DNA from: Spartinivicinus ruber | GTDB lineage: Bacteria; Pseudomonadota; Gammaproteobacteria; Pseudomonadales; Zooshikellaceae | Direction of reading: 5' to 3' | Assembly (NCBI RefSeq): GCF_011009015.1 | Contig: NZ_CP048878.1 | Coordinates: forward strand, 2,393,001-2,457,000 | DNA: 64,000 nucleotides | Notes under the pieces: generated by a model | What the model saw: only the letters and a program-made list of their open reading frames with translations | Databases searched by the model: none | What the model was told of the DNA's origin: nothing | Shown: positions 16,823 through 23,990 of the stretch, one piece after another | Layout of the letters: every line of letters starts with the position of its first letter | Numbering within the stretch: the stretch's first letter is position 1 | Made by a program: the position numbers and the translations under genes

Positions 16823-18433
16823 TTAAAGACAAATTTTTGCATCAGAAAAATGTATGCCAGATACACAACGAGCGCCGGACTGACAATGTTCATCAGTCTG
16901 GCAGTAACACTCGCCTCGGGCATTACAGCCTGGACTTAAATAATTAATTAATGGGTCTTGATTACTGACACGTTCCCAGAAGGGGTTGGTAAAAAGATTA
17001 TAGGGGTCAATTTCTTTTTTTAAGCTAACGAATTCATCCCATTTAGGGTAACGAAATGGCATATCTTCAAAAATGGCAATAGAGTTTTTACCCCAGTGTG
17101 GTCTAGCTTGGTATTTACGTAAAGACATTTGCTCAATTTCTAAATTAACAAAATAGTTCTTAGGCACAGCTTCCCCTTTTTGTCGTAAAGTATATTCGGT
17201 GCTTATATAAGCAGAATCACGGCCAGCATTCATTCCTAAATAACTGGGTGAGGCTTTGCCAAAGCGGAAGTAAATACCATTTAATGGAAAACAAGTACGC
17301 GGATGTTTAGCGATGATTTGTTTGACATCTTTAATCCAGTTAGGAAGTTGTTCAATAGGAATAGTGACTTCTTGTAAAGCAATAGGTAAACGATCCCAAA
17401 TACACTGATCGGGTTTTTTACATTGAAAGTATTGCATCCGATCGGAATGGCCTATTGGACTTTTCAGTTTTTTGCCAGTGTCAATATCCCGGTAATAGGA
17501 ACTGGCTCTGGCATTATAGCGAACACTAGCTGCTAGGCATTGTAAGCTAGAGCCAGGAAACTCATGCAGGGCATTAAACAATAATCCATACATATATTCC
17601 TGAAAGTCTGATACATCAGCCTGAGCATTGTAAGCATTACCTGGCGTTTCCAGTGGTACCGGGTTATAAGTAGTGACGGTATAATGTCCAAGCCCTGGAA
17701 ACCAGGCAATATTGGCTGAATAATTTTCTTTGGCTATGGTTAAGACTTTCTCTTCCAACCCATTATCGTTTTTATAGCCTTTTACATCAGCTTTAACTTT
17801 AAAAGCAGGCTCTAGTTGAATGGTAACTTCAACCACAACACCTAATACACCTAAATTTACTCTGGCAGCATTAAGGGCTTCTCCAGTTAAAACTCTGACT
17901 TCCCCTTGACCATCAACAATTTTTAATTCAGTTACGTAGTCAGCAATCATATTGCTTTTTTTATGTAGGGTAGAACCATGGGTGCCACTACCTAGCATTC
18001 CACCAATAGTGAAAGTGCCAAGTTCAGTAACCATATTAACAGCCAGTTCTTGGACCCGTAAAAAGTCGTTTAGTTTATTGAAGCGCATGCCTGCTTGGAC
18101 TGTAATAGTTTTACTTGCGGCATCAAAATTAATGACTTTATCCATGTTCTTAAGAGTTATTTGTACTTCTCCATCTTTGGTGCAAGCAGCATCAATTTGG
18201 CTGGCGAACTTACGATTGCCTGTCATGATTTTTCTGTTTTCAGTTATTGCTTGTCGTACAATTTCCTGAACTTCTTCTATTGATTTAGGGTCATAAATAA
18301 CTCCAGGCTTACACTCAAAACTACCTTGATAATTGGTAAGTGTTTCTTGACTGCTTTCAAACCAAGCCAGGGCAACTTTTGAAATAATAGCAATCAATAT
18401 TGCTGAACTAAAAATAATAATTTTTCGTTTCAC
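16823..18433 (-). CDS. FAD-linked oxidase, plant-type L-gulonolactone-oxidase-like
   Basis: A flavoprotein oxidase of the vanillyl-alcohol-oxidase fold is predicted. It has an N-terminal signal or anchor (KIIIFSSAILIAIISKVALA), an FAD-binding domain at about residues 45-215 with the segment GTFTIGGMLGSGTHGSTLHKK, and a substrate domain ending DPYNLFTNPFWERV. The usual GHS position that carries covalent FAD in many relatives reads GNRKFAS here, so FAD is probably not bound through that His. The last 35 residues hold six Cys (GCN...ECYC...HC...RC...IC), a tail I associate with plant gulonolactone-oxidase-like proteins. It starts at GTG with AAGGAG 7 bases upstream. Its 3' end meets the decaheme gene with only 3 bases between. 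Substrate unknown. Confidence 0.75.
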   Translation of the reverse strand: MKRKIIIFSSAILIAIISKVALAWFESSQETLTNYQGSFECKPGVIYDPKSIEEVQEIVRQAITENRKIMTGNRKFASQIDAACTKDGEVQITLKNMDKVINFDAASKTITVQAGMRFNKLNDFLRVQELAVNMVTELGTFTIGGMLGSGTHGSTLHKKSNMIADYVTELKIVDGQGEVRVLTGEALNAARVNLGVLGVVVEVTIQLEPAFKVKADVKGYKNDNGLEEKVLTIAKENYSANIAWFPGLGHYTVTTYNPVPLETPGNAYNAQADVSDFQEYMYGLLFNALHEFPGSSLQCLAASVRYNARASSYYRDIDTGKKLKSPIGHSDRMQYFQCKKPDQCIWDRLPIALQEVTIPIEQLPNWIKDVKQIIAKHPRTCFPLNGIYFRFGKASPSYLGMNAGRDSAYISTEYTLRQKGEAVPKNYFVNLEIEQMSLRKYQARPHWGKNSIAIFEDMPFRYPKWDEFVSLKKEIDPYNLFTNPFWERVSNQDPLINYLSPGCNARGECYCQTDEHCQSGARCVSGIHFSDAKICL

Positions 18434-18524
18434 ACTTAGTCTCCTTGTGTAATGGTGTTGCTAGTCAACTCCTTACATATGTAGTATTTTTCTAGCTATA
18501 ACATAAACAACTCAATCACTGGTA

Positions 18525-20369
18525 TTAACTAAACCGGGGTAAAATGTAGCGTTTTATTGCTTGTTGCACTTGTTGTGAATGTGAAGGCAACTTTTCTTTA
18601 AAGTAACCAGCTATATCTGCTTTATAGGCATTATTTGGGCGTTGGCTAATTTGAGGTACCCAGAGAGCGTGATTGGTAGTAGCAAAATGGAGCCTTTTGC
18701 TTGCTAAAATGCAAATAGGTCCTTGAGCAAGGTTTTTTCCATCAAATATCCAATATTCTTTTCCATTAGAGTTTTCATGAGAAGGGTGTTTACGGACGAC
18801 AGTTGTAATAATATAACCATCATTTTGATCATAGGAATTGTTTTTTTCCATAAATTGGGGAGTACGCATAACGCAGTCTTCTGGAAACTGATAAACATTT
18901 GCGATTTTCATTTGCTCGCAATCCATATGAATTAAAGCAGAGGGGATAGCAAAATTGGGTAATTGTTGGTTGTTAAATAGTCGGTTTGGATAATCATCAT
19001 AGGCACTAGCAATCCGTTTAACCACATGCTCTGGTCGATAGCCAATAGCGGCCCAATATATATGTTTAATTTGATCGGGAAATTGATAGTGCCCTCGGTA
19101 AGCAGGATCATTCATATCCCAGCAGACCGCTTGATCTCGGATTAACCGGAAGTCGTTAGTAATTTCTCTTGCAGAATGCTCTAATACCTGAATTCTTGCT
19201 CGAACAAGACCTCCCACATCAACAGGTGCAACAGGGTAACCGGAAGTTTCTGATGAAACATAGCCTCCAAACCACAGTTTTTCATTATGAAACTGTTGTT
19301 CTGATTTATCCATGGCACTTAGGTATTGACCATATAAGGTAATTTCACCAGCGTAATCATCGTAATCACATACAATATCTGAGGTATCAAAATTTAATTC
19401 AACTTTATCTGCGATTACCTGATGCTGATTAGAGTTCAAGTCTTGCTTGCGAATAATCCAGGCTGAGGTAGAGTGGCGTTGTGGTGTAACATCTTTGAAG
19501 CCTAGTATTCGGGTATTTTCAATTCGAGTAGCAGTTTCAAAGATAATGATATGATTTTGGGTGACACCTAAAGAATGAGAGGTGGCTGCAATGTAAATAT
19601 TTTTCCCCAGTCTGTCAGTAATTGTCCAAATTTTGAAGCGGCCTTTCATATCCCAGTTTATCAATCTGACAAAACCATGACGGGTACCGGTAGTACCCAT
19701 ATTTCCTCCGTAATTAATGGTATAACATTCCCCTGTTCTAAAGTCGAAGTACGGATGAGCAGTAGTTCTAACTTGAGGAAATAGCCATTTATCAGGAGCA
19801 AATGCTTCTGCGATAGGAGGAAGACTGGATTTCCATTCATCTACTTCTCCAATCGGGGTAATTAAATCAAGAGTGGTTCCATCAAATTCATAATGGATTC
19901 CTCCCTCATAACTTAAAGCAAAGCGATTGTCACCCATATAAATTGGGGCAGTATTACAGTAATTCATAAAACCTAAATTAGGACTAAAGTATACGGTCCC
20001 CCCTAATAAATAAAATGGGTCCAATAACCCACTGAGTTTGTCTTGTAAAATGGCTGAAGGCGTTTCAATCATCTTGCGGGTAAACTGGGCTTGCCCATGA
20101 CTAAAGTCAACTCGGGTTAAGGCACCTTTACCGTTTGGTGAAAGATGATTTTTCTCTAATGGTATGCCTTCAGCAATAAAAACATGACCGTATAAGTCAG
20201 CAGGAAGTGAACCCATAACAATGTCTAGAGGGCCTGAAGTTGGTTTTAAACTGCTTTGCATAATTATATCGGGAAAAGACGAAGGAGGAATTAACGTTTG
20301 ATTTGATAAGGTAATACCAGGCATCAAACCAGCCACGCCTGCCGCTTTAATAAAATCCCTTCTTTTCAT
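18525..20369 (-). CDS. Carotenoid-cleavage/lignostilbene-type dioxygenase with Tat signal
   Basis: The product belongs to the RPE65/carotenoid oxygenase superfamily, non-heme Fe(II) enzymes that split C=C bonds of apocarotenoids or stilbenes. Family features are the seven-bladed-propeller layout, the motif GHVFIAEG in the N-terminal part, HPYFDFRTGECYTINYG with a candidate iron His, SHSLGVTQNHIIIFE, and DDYPNRLF. The N-terminus MKRRDFIKAAGVAGLMPG is a twin-arginine-type signal, so it is probably exported folded, which is unusual for the family. I choose the ATG at 20369, 6 bases after AGGAG, over a GTG at 20375. It lies 91 bases upstream of the gulonolactone-oxidase-like gene and probably shares its transcript. 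Confidence 0.8.
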   Translation of the reverse strand: MKRRDFIKAAGVAGLMPGITLSNQTLIPPSSFPDIIMQSSLKPTSGPLDIVMGSLPADLYGHVFIAEGIPLEKNHLSPNGKGALTRVDFSHGQAQFTRKMIETPSAILQDKLSGLLDPFYLLGGTVYFSPNLGFMNYCNTAPIYMGDNRFALSYEGGIHYEFDGTTLDLITPIGEVDEWKSSLPPIAEAFAPDKWLFPQVRTTAHPYFDFRTGECYTINYGGNMGTTGTRHGFVRLINWDMKGRFKIWTITDRLGKNIYIAATSHSLGVTQNHIIIFETATRIENTRILGFKDVTPQRHSTSAWIIRKQDLNSNQHQVIADKVELNFDTSDIVCDYDDYAGEITLYGQYLSAMDKSEQQFHNEKLWFGGYVSSETSGYPVAPVDVGGLVRARIQVLEHSAREITNDFRLIRDQAVCWDMNDPAYRGHYQFPDQIKHIYWAAIGYRPEHVVKRIASAYDDYPNRLFNNQQLPNFAIPSALIHMDCEQMKIANVYQFPEDCVMRTPQFMEKNNSYDQNDGYIITTVVRKHPSHENSNGKEYWIFDGKNLAQGPICILASKRLHFATTNHALWVPQISQRPNNAYKADIAGYFKEKLPSHSQQVQQAIKRYILPRFS

Positions 20370-20562
20370 AAGCACTCCTATCCATTTGAGTTAACAATGC
20401 AGGCAACCCTGTTAGGTATATTATTATATTTATAATTAATTTTTATGACAGCTTACATAAATCTAGGCGATCTCAGCATATTACAATAAATTGAAGGATG
20501 GCAATAAAAATTTACACTTTAAAAATAAAAGGGAGTGATAGAAAGTGCTATACCCTTTGAGA

Positions 20563-20591
20563 ATAGCTTTTAGGTTGTCACTAAAAGCTAT
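20563..20591. promoter_or_regulatory. 11-bp perfect hairpin
   Basis: ATAGCTTTTAG (20563-20573) and CTAAAAGCTAT (20581-20591) are perfect inverted repeats around a 7-base loop. The site lies between the dioxygenase start and the insertion sequence. Neither strand has a following T-run, so an operator is more likely than a terminator. Confidence 0.4.
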
Positions 20592-20645
20592 AATACTATC
20601 AAAATGAGTCAGAAAATGAATTAAACCGCTTAGAGTGAATTCTTA

Positions 20646-20653
20646 TAATTATT
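20646..20653. repeat. 8-bp target-site duplication, left copy
   Basis: TAATTATT directly abuts the left end of the insertion sequence and is repeated exactly at 21685-21692. Eight bases is the size expected for IS1595-family insertion. Confidence 0.85.
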
Positions 20654-20676
20654 CCTAATTATCACTATACCTAAGC
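20654..20676 (+). repeat. IS left terminal inverted repeat
   Basis: 23-bp end beginning CCTAATTATCA and ending ATACCTAAGC. It pairs with 21662-21684 with two adjacent mismatches (positions 12-13). Confidence 0.85.
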
Positions 20677-20731
20677 CATTAGCTGCTGTATATTTGAACA
20701 GCATGGAAACTTAATTGAGAAGGTATAAATA

Positions 20732-21667
20732 ATGGCTATCAACAAAGTTCAATTTCAAAAAGGCCTGAGTTTAAACGAGTTTCTCAAACAATATGGTACA
20801 GAAGAACAATGCTTTAATACCTTATACAAATTGCGATGGCCAGAAGGTTTTCAGTGCCCCAATTGTGGATACGACAAATGCTGTCAACTCACTACTAGAA
20901 AGCTTCAGCAGTGCTATAAATGTCACCAGCAAACATCTGTAACTGCAGGTACTATCTTTGAATCAACCAAATTACCATTAAAGACTTGGTTCCAAGGGAT
21001 GTATTTGATCTCCCAAGACAAAAAAGGTATATCAGCCATAGAATTACATCGCCATTTAGGTATTTCCTATCAAGCTGCCTGGAGAATGAAACATAAGCTC
21101 ATGAAAGTGATGCAAGAAAGAGAAGGCACCAAGCAATTGTCGGGTTTTATTGAAATTGATGATGCCTATCTTGGTGGTGAGCGTACAGGTTGCAAAAGAG
21201 GTAGGGGAGCAGATGGGAAAATACCTTTTGTAGCAGCCGTAGAAACAACAAAACAAGGTCAACCGACACGAATTAAACTGAGCATTTTAAAAGGGTTTAA
21301 TAAAGAAGAGATAACGGCTTGGAGTAGGCAGAATTTGGCCAAGGGCAGTACCGTAATCTCCGATGGACTGGCCTGTTTTAATGGTGTCATAGAAGCAGGT
21401 TGTCTTCATGATAAAATTGTATGCGGTGGTGGTCGTGCATCAGTAGAGGAACCTGAATTTTATTGGGTTAACACCATCCTTGGAAACTTAAAAAGTGCTT
21501 TACGTAGTACTTATCATGCTATTCGCGCTAAATATGCACAACGTTATCTTGCTGAATTTCAGTATCGATTTAATCGAAGATTTAGCTTAGTAGAATTTAT
21601 TCCTAGGCTAGCATTTGTAGCACTGAGAACACCTCCACTACCAGGTAAGCTACTAAATATAGCTTAG
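20732..21667 (+). CDS. IS1595-family transposase (ISXO2-like)
   Basis: The 311-residue transposase has an N-terminal zinc ribbon (CPNCGYDKCCQLTTRK...CYKC, about residues 47-72), a helix-turn-helix-like region (GISAIELHRHLGISYQAAWRMKHKLM) and an ISXO2-like DDE domain with FIEIDDAYLGGE (first Asp), STVISDGLACF (second Asp) and WVNTILGNLKSAL near the third acidic position or its replacement. This combination defines the IS1595 group. The frame is uninterrupted from ATG to stop, consistent with an active element. Confidence 0.92.
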   Translation: MAINKVQFQKGLSLNEFLKQYGTEEQCFNTLYKLRWPEGFQCPNCGYDKCCQLTTRKLQQCYKCHQQTSVTAGTIFESTKLPLKTWFQGMYLISQDKKGISAIELHRHLGISYQAAWRMKHKLMKVMQEREGTKQLSGFIEIDDAYLGGERTGCKRGRGADGKIPFVAAVETTKQGQPTRIKLSILKGFNKEEITAWSRQNLAKGSTVISDGLACFNGVIEAGCLHDKIVCGGGRASVEEPEFYWVNTILGNLKSALRSTYHAIRAKYAQRYLAEFQYRFNRRFSLVEFIPRLAFVALRTPPLPGKLLNIA

Positions 21668-21684
21668 GTATGATGATAATTAGG
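21662..21684 (-). repeat. IS right terminal inverted repeat
   Basis: 23-bp end whose reverse complement matches the left end at 21 of 23 positions. It includes the TAG stop of the transposase (21665-21667). Confidence 0.85.
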
Positions 21685-21692
21685 TAATTATT
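21685..21692. repeat. 8-bp target-site duplication, right copy
   Basis: TAATTATT, identical to 20646-20653, directly after the right end of the insertion sequence. Confidence 0.85.
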
Positions 21693-21735
21693 TATATTCA
21701 GAGAAACATCTTACTTTGATGTCGGTAGTTCAGAA

Positions 21736-23208
21736 TTACTGAAAAATCCCTCTACCTGGACCCAGGATTAATTTCGGGTCATACCAATGTTTAAGGGTTT
21801 TAATCAAGCGCCATTTGCGATTATAGTGTGCTTTCCAATCATCTGAGGTCATTGGGATACCGCCAACTGGATATTGAGCCCCACCAATAGCTTTTACTTG
21901 CTCATATAACTGTTTATTGGTTTGCATCAGTTCTAAAGCACGTTCATTGGTTGGTGGTGTGGCATTTCTCATCAGAGACAAATAAAAAAAGTAATGGCCT
22001 TTGGGAATTTGAAATAATGGACATTTAAAAGGGGGACAAGAGTATGCCGAAAGTAGAATAGGGCCACCACCCAAATCAGCTGGGTTTAAATTTAAGAGTG
22101 TATCAGAAATAAATGATTCAGCTTGAATACCAGGGACTAATAGAGGACACCAAGGGTGAGGATAGTACCAAGCACCTATTTTTTTTAATTGTTCAACAAT
22201 AGGAGCTAGCCTATTTAAGTAAGCGAAAAAAGGTAAGCTCTGAATAATTGTAGTGTCTATATTGTAGCTGAGGTCATTTAATAAAATATCATCATCAGGC
22301 TCATTACCTGTTTCGAAGTATTTAGTGGTTTGCAAGCTGAATGTCCAGCCACCTGAATTATTAGGCTCTGCTCCTCCTTGAACGGTATCAAAGCGTTTAT
22401 CAGTAATGAGCTGGAGATTGTCTTTCATAAAGAGTGACAAGTCATCGTAATAAAGCTGATAAAGTCTAACTTGAGAAGGAGCTGGCACAATTTTGAGACG
22501 AGCTTCAACAATAATACCAAACTGACCTAACCCTGATCGCAGGGAGTGAAATAATGAAGGGTTTCTGGTTGGTGAGCAGTTAATTAATTCACCTTTACCA
22601 GTAATTGCTGTCAATTCCAATACATTATCAGCTAATGTGCCAAATTGGAAAGACTGAGATCCAAAGCCGCCAACGGAAATAGTACCGCCGACAGTTAACT
22701 CGAGAAAATCTGGCACTGTGGGGAGAGTTTGTTTGCTAGTTAATGTGTGTTCTAATACAGTTAGCCAGCTAGCGCCTGCTTCAACTGAGACACTTGATGT
22801 ATTAACTGTTTTAATGGCGGCTAAAGTGGCCATATCGATGACGACTCCTGCTTCAGCTTGGGTTTCACCTGTTGTAGAAAAGCCTTGGCCGCGAGCAGCG
22901 ACATCAATCTGATGGTGCATGGCAAATTTAACCATTTTGCTAATGTCTTGCACTGAAGCAGGTTTTAGCACGGCTTTGGGGATATGATGAATGATATGGC
23001 CAAAGTCATCAGATGCTTTTTGCAGTGAATCGCTATCTGTAAGTAGTTCACCTTCAAAGTCGGGAAAATCCTTAGCCAATGTAATTGACTGGGTATTGAA
23101 AAGAGTATCTGCTGTTGCCCAGCTGCGTGTTTGTAAATTGAAGCCAATGATAACCCCTGCTGTGATGAATTCCTTAATGGCGCTTCTACGAGTGAGTGTT
23201 TTTGTCAA
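21736..23208 (-). CDS. FAD-linked oxidase, cytokinin-dehydrogenase-like, Tat-exported
   Basis: The protein has an FAD-binding domain (LEL TVGGTISVGGFGSQS region) and a C-terminal domain with the cytokinin-dehydrogenase-type segments WYYPHPWCPLLVPG and GGGPILLSAYSCPPF. In plant relatives FAD is attached to the His of a GHS motif. Here the aligned segment reads RGQGFSTTGE, with Phe in place of His, so the flavin is probably non-covalent. The start is a TTG behind AAGGAG (6-7 bases), giving MTKTLTRRSAIKEF, a twin-arginine-type signal; an upstream in-frame TTG at 23235 has no good binding site. With the dioxygenase it makes two Tat-exported oxidoreductases in this block. The true substrate is unknown; cytokinin oxidation is only one possibility. 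Confidence 0.72.
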   Translation of the reverse strand: MTKTLTRRSAIKEFITAGVIIGFNLQTRSWATADTLFNTQSITLAKDFPDFEGELLTDSDSLQKASDDFGHIIHHIPKAVLKPASVQDISKMVKFAMHHQIDVAARGQGFSTTGETQAEAGVVIDMATLAAIKTVNTSSVSVEAGASWLTVLEHTLTSKQTLPTVPDFLELTVGGTISVGGFGSQSFQFGTLADNVLELTAITGKGELINCSPTRNPSLFHSLRSGLGQFGIIVEARLKIVPAPSQVRLYQLYYDDLSLFMKDNLQLITDKRFDTVQGGAEPNNSGGWTFSLQTTKYFETGNEPDDDILLNDLSYNIDTTIIQSLPFFAYLNRLAPIVEQLKKIGAWYYPHPWCPLLVPGIQAESFISDTLLNLNPADLGGGPILLSAYSCPPFKCPLFQIPKGHYFFYLSLMRNATPPTNERALELMQTNKQLYEQVKAIGGAQYPVGGIPMTSDDWKAHYNRKWRLIKTLKHWYDPKLILGPGRGIFQ

Positions 23209-23277
23209 CTGTATTCTCCTTAATTTATTCAACAACAGATTTATATAGTTAAAGTGAATAGTTTTTATACCCTAAAG

Positions 23278-23379
23278 GGTACAAGGGTGCGGCTGTCGAG
23301 TGATGAAGCCCCAATTTAATAAATGATTAGGGTGAAGAATGACGACAGCAAACCCTAAAAATCATTCGCGAAGAGTATA
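23278..23379 (-). repeat. Intergenic repeat copy A
   Basis: Read on the minus strand this begins TATACTCTTCGCGAATGATTT and ends CACTCGACAGCCGCACCCTTG. Both ends match copy B at 29039-29198, which lies in the opposite orientation. The middle is diverged and shorter than in copy B. It has no reading frame and sits just downstream of the VOC gene. Confidence 0.6.
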
Positions 23380-23390
23380 CCAAGTCACTT

Positions 23391-23930
23391 TTAAGCTTTA
23401 CTTAAATCTTGTTTGGATGGCAGGTTGCGAATCATTTCTTTAGCTGGGTGGTTTTTTCCCTTTTGTTTGAGTGCTTTCAGGGTTTTCAGAATACTCCAGG
23501 GCGTAGGGATGCTTGGAATATGTGCTAGCTCCCAGCGAATACCAGTAGGATCAGTAAAAAAGACGGCATAATAGCCTGGTGCATAGATTGGGTATTCAGC
23601 AGGAGTATCGGTGACAGTAACGCCTTCTTTTAATAGGAATTCGTCATAAAATTGATTGATTTCTTTTTTGCCTTTTCCCCATAAGGCAATATGGTGAATC
23701 CCGGTAGCGTGTTCATTAGGTGTTAATTTTGCACCTGCTTCTGCCGGTTGGATACCTATATAACTATGAGGGAATGGGTACCGAGCCACATAATAGGTAG
23801 AGCAATAACCCAAATTCATTGTCCAAAAACTGTTATACCCTAGCCAGCCAAACATTCGATCATAAAACTTTATTGATTCTTCATAATTAAGTACCGAAAA
23901 CTCTACATGACTAATGCCTTTGAATCTCAT
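23391..23930 (-). CDS. VOC-superfamily (glyoxalase/bleomycin-resistance-like) protein
   Basis: The 179-residue product has two beta-alpha-beta-beta-beta modules typical of the vicinal-oxygen-chelate fold. The start ISHVEFSVLNYEESIKFYDRMFGWLGY has the usual first metal-ligand His, GIHHIALW supplies another, and FFTDPTGIRWELAHIP is the closing strand with a Glu ligand. It lies 60 bases after pigE on the same strand, so it is probably the last gene of the pigB-E transcript. No VOC protein belongs to the classical Serratia pathway. A role in tailoring, aldehyde detoxification or pigment binding is possible but not shown. Confidence 0.75.
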   Translation of the reverse strand: MRFKGISHVEFSVLNYEESIKFYDRMFGWLGYNSFWTMNLGYCSTYYVARYPFPHSYIGIQPAEAGAKLTPNEHATGIHHIALWGKGKKEINQFYDEFLLKEGVTVTDTPAEYPIYAPGYYAVFFTDPTGIRWELAHIPSIPTPWSILKTLKALKQKGKNHPAKEMIRNLPSKQDLSKA

Positions 23931-23990
23931 GGTAATATCCTTACTAAAAACGTTCTATTCTCAGCATCATGCAGAGTGATAGAAAATGGG

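Larger units (their letters stand above)
20654..21684 (+). mobile_element. Complete IS1595-family insertion sequence (1031 bp)
   Basis: The element is bounded by terminal inverted repeats of 23 bp: 20654-20676 (begins CCTAATTATC) and 21662-21684 (ends GATAATTAGG), matching at 21 of 23 positions. Identical 8-bp direct repeats TAATTATT flank both ends. It contains a single intact transposase gene whose stop codon falls inside the right inverted repeat. The intact ends, the intact gene and the perfect duplication point to a recent and possibly still mobile insertion, between the dioxygenase and the cytokinin-dehydrogenase-like genes. Confidence 0.9.
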
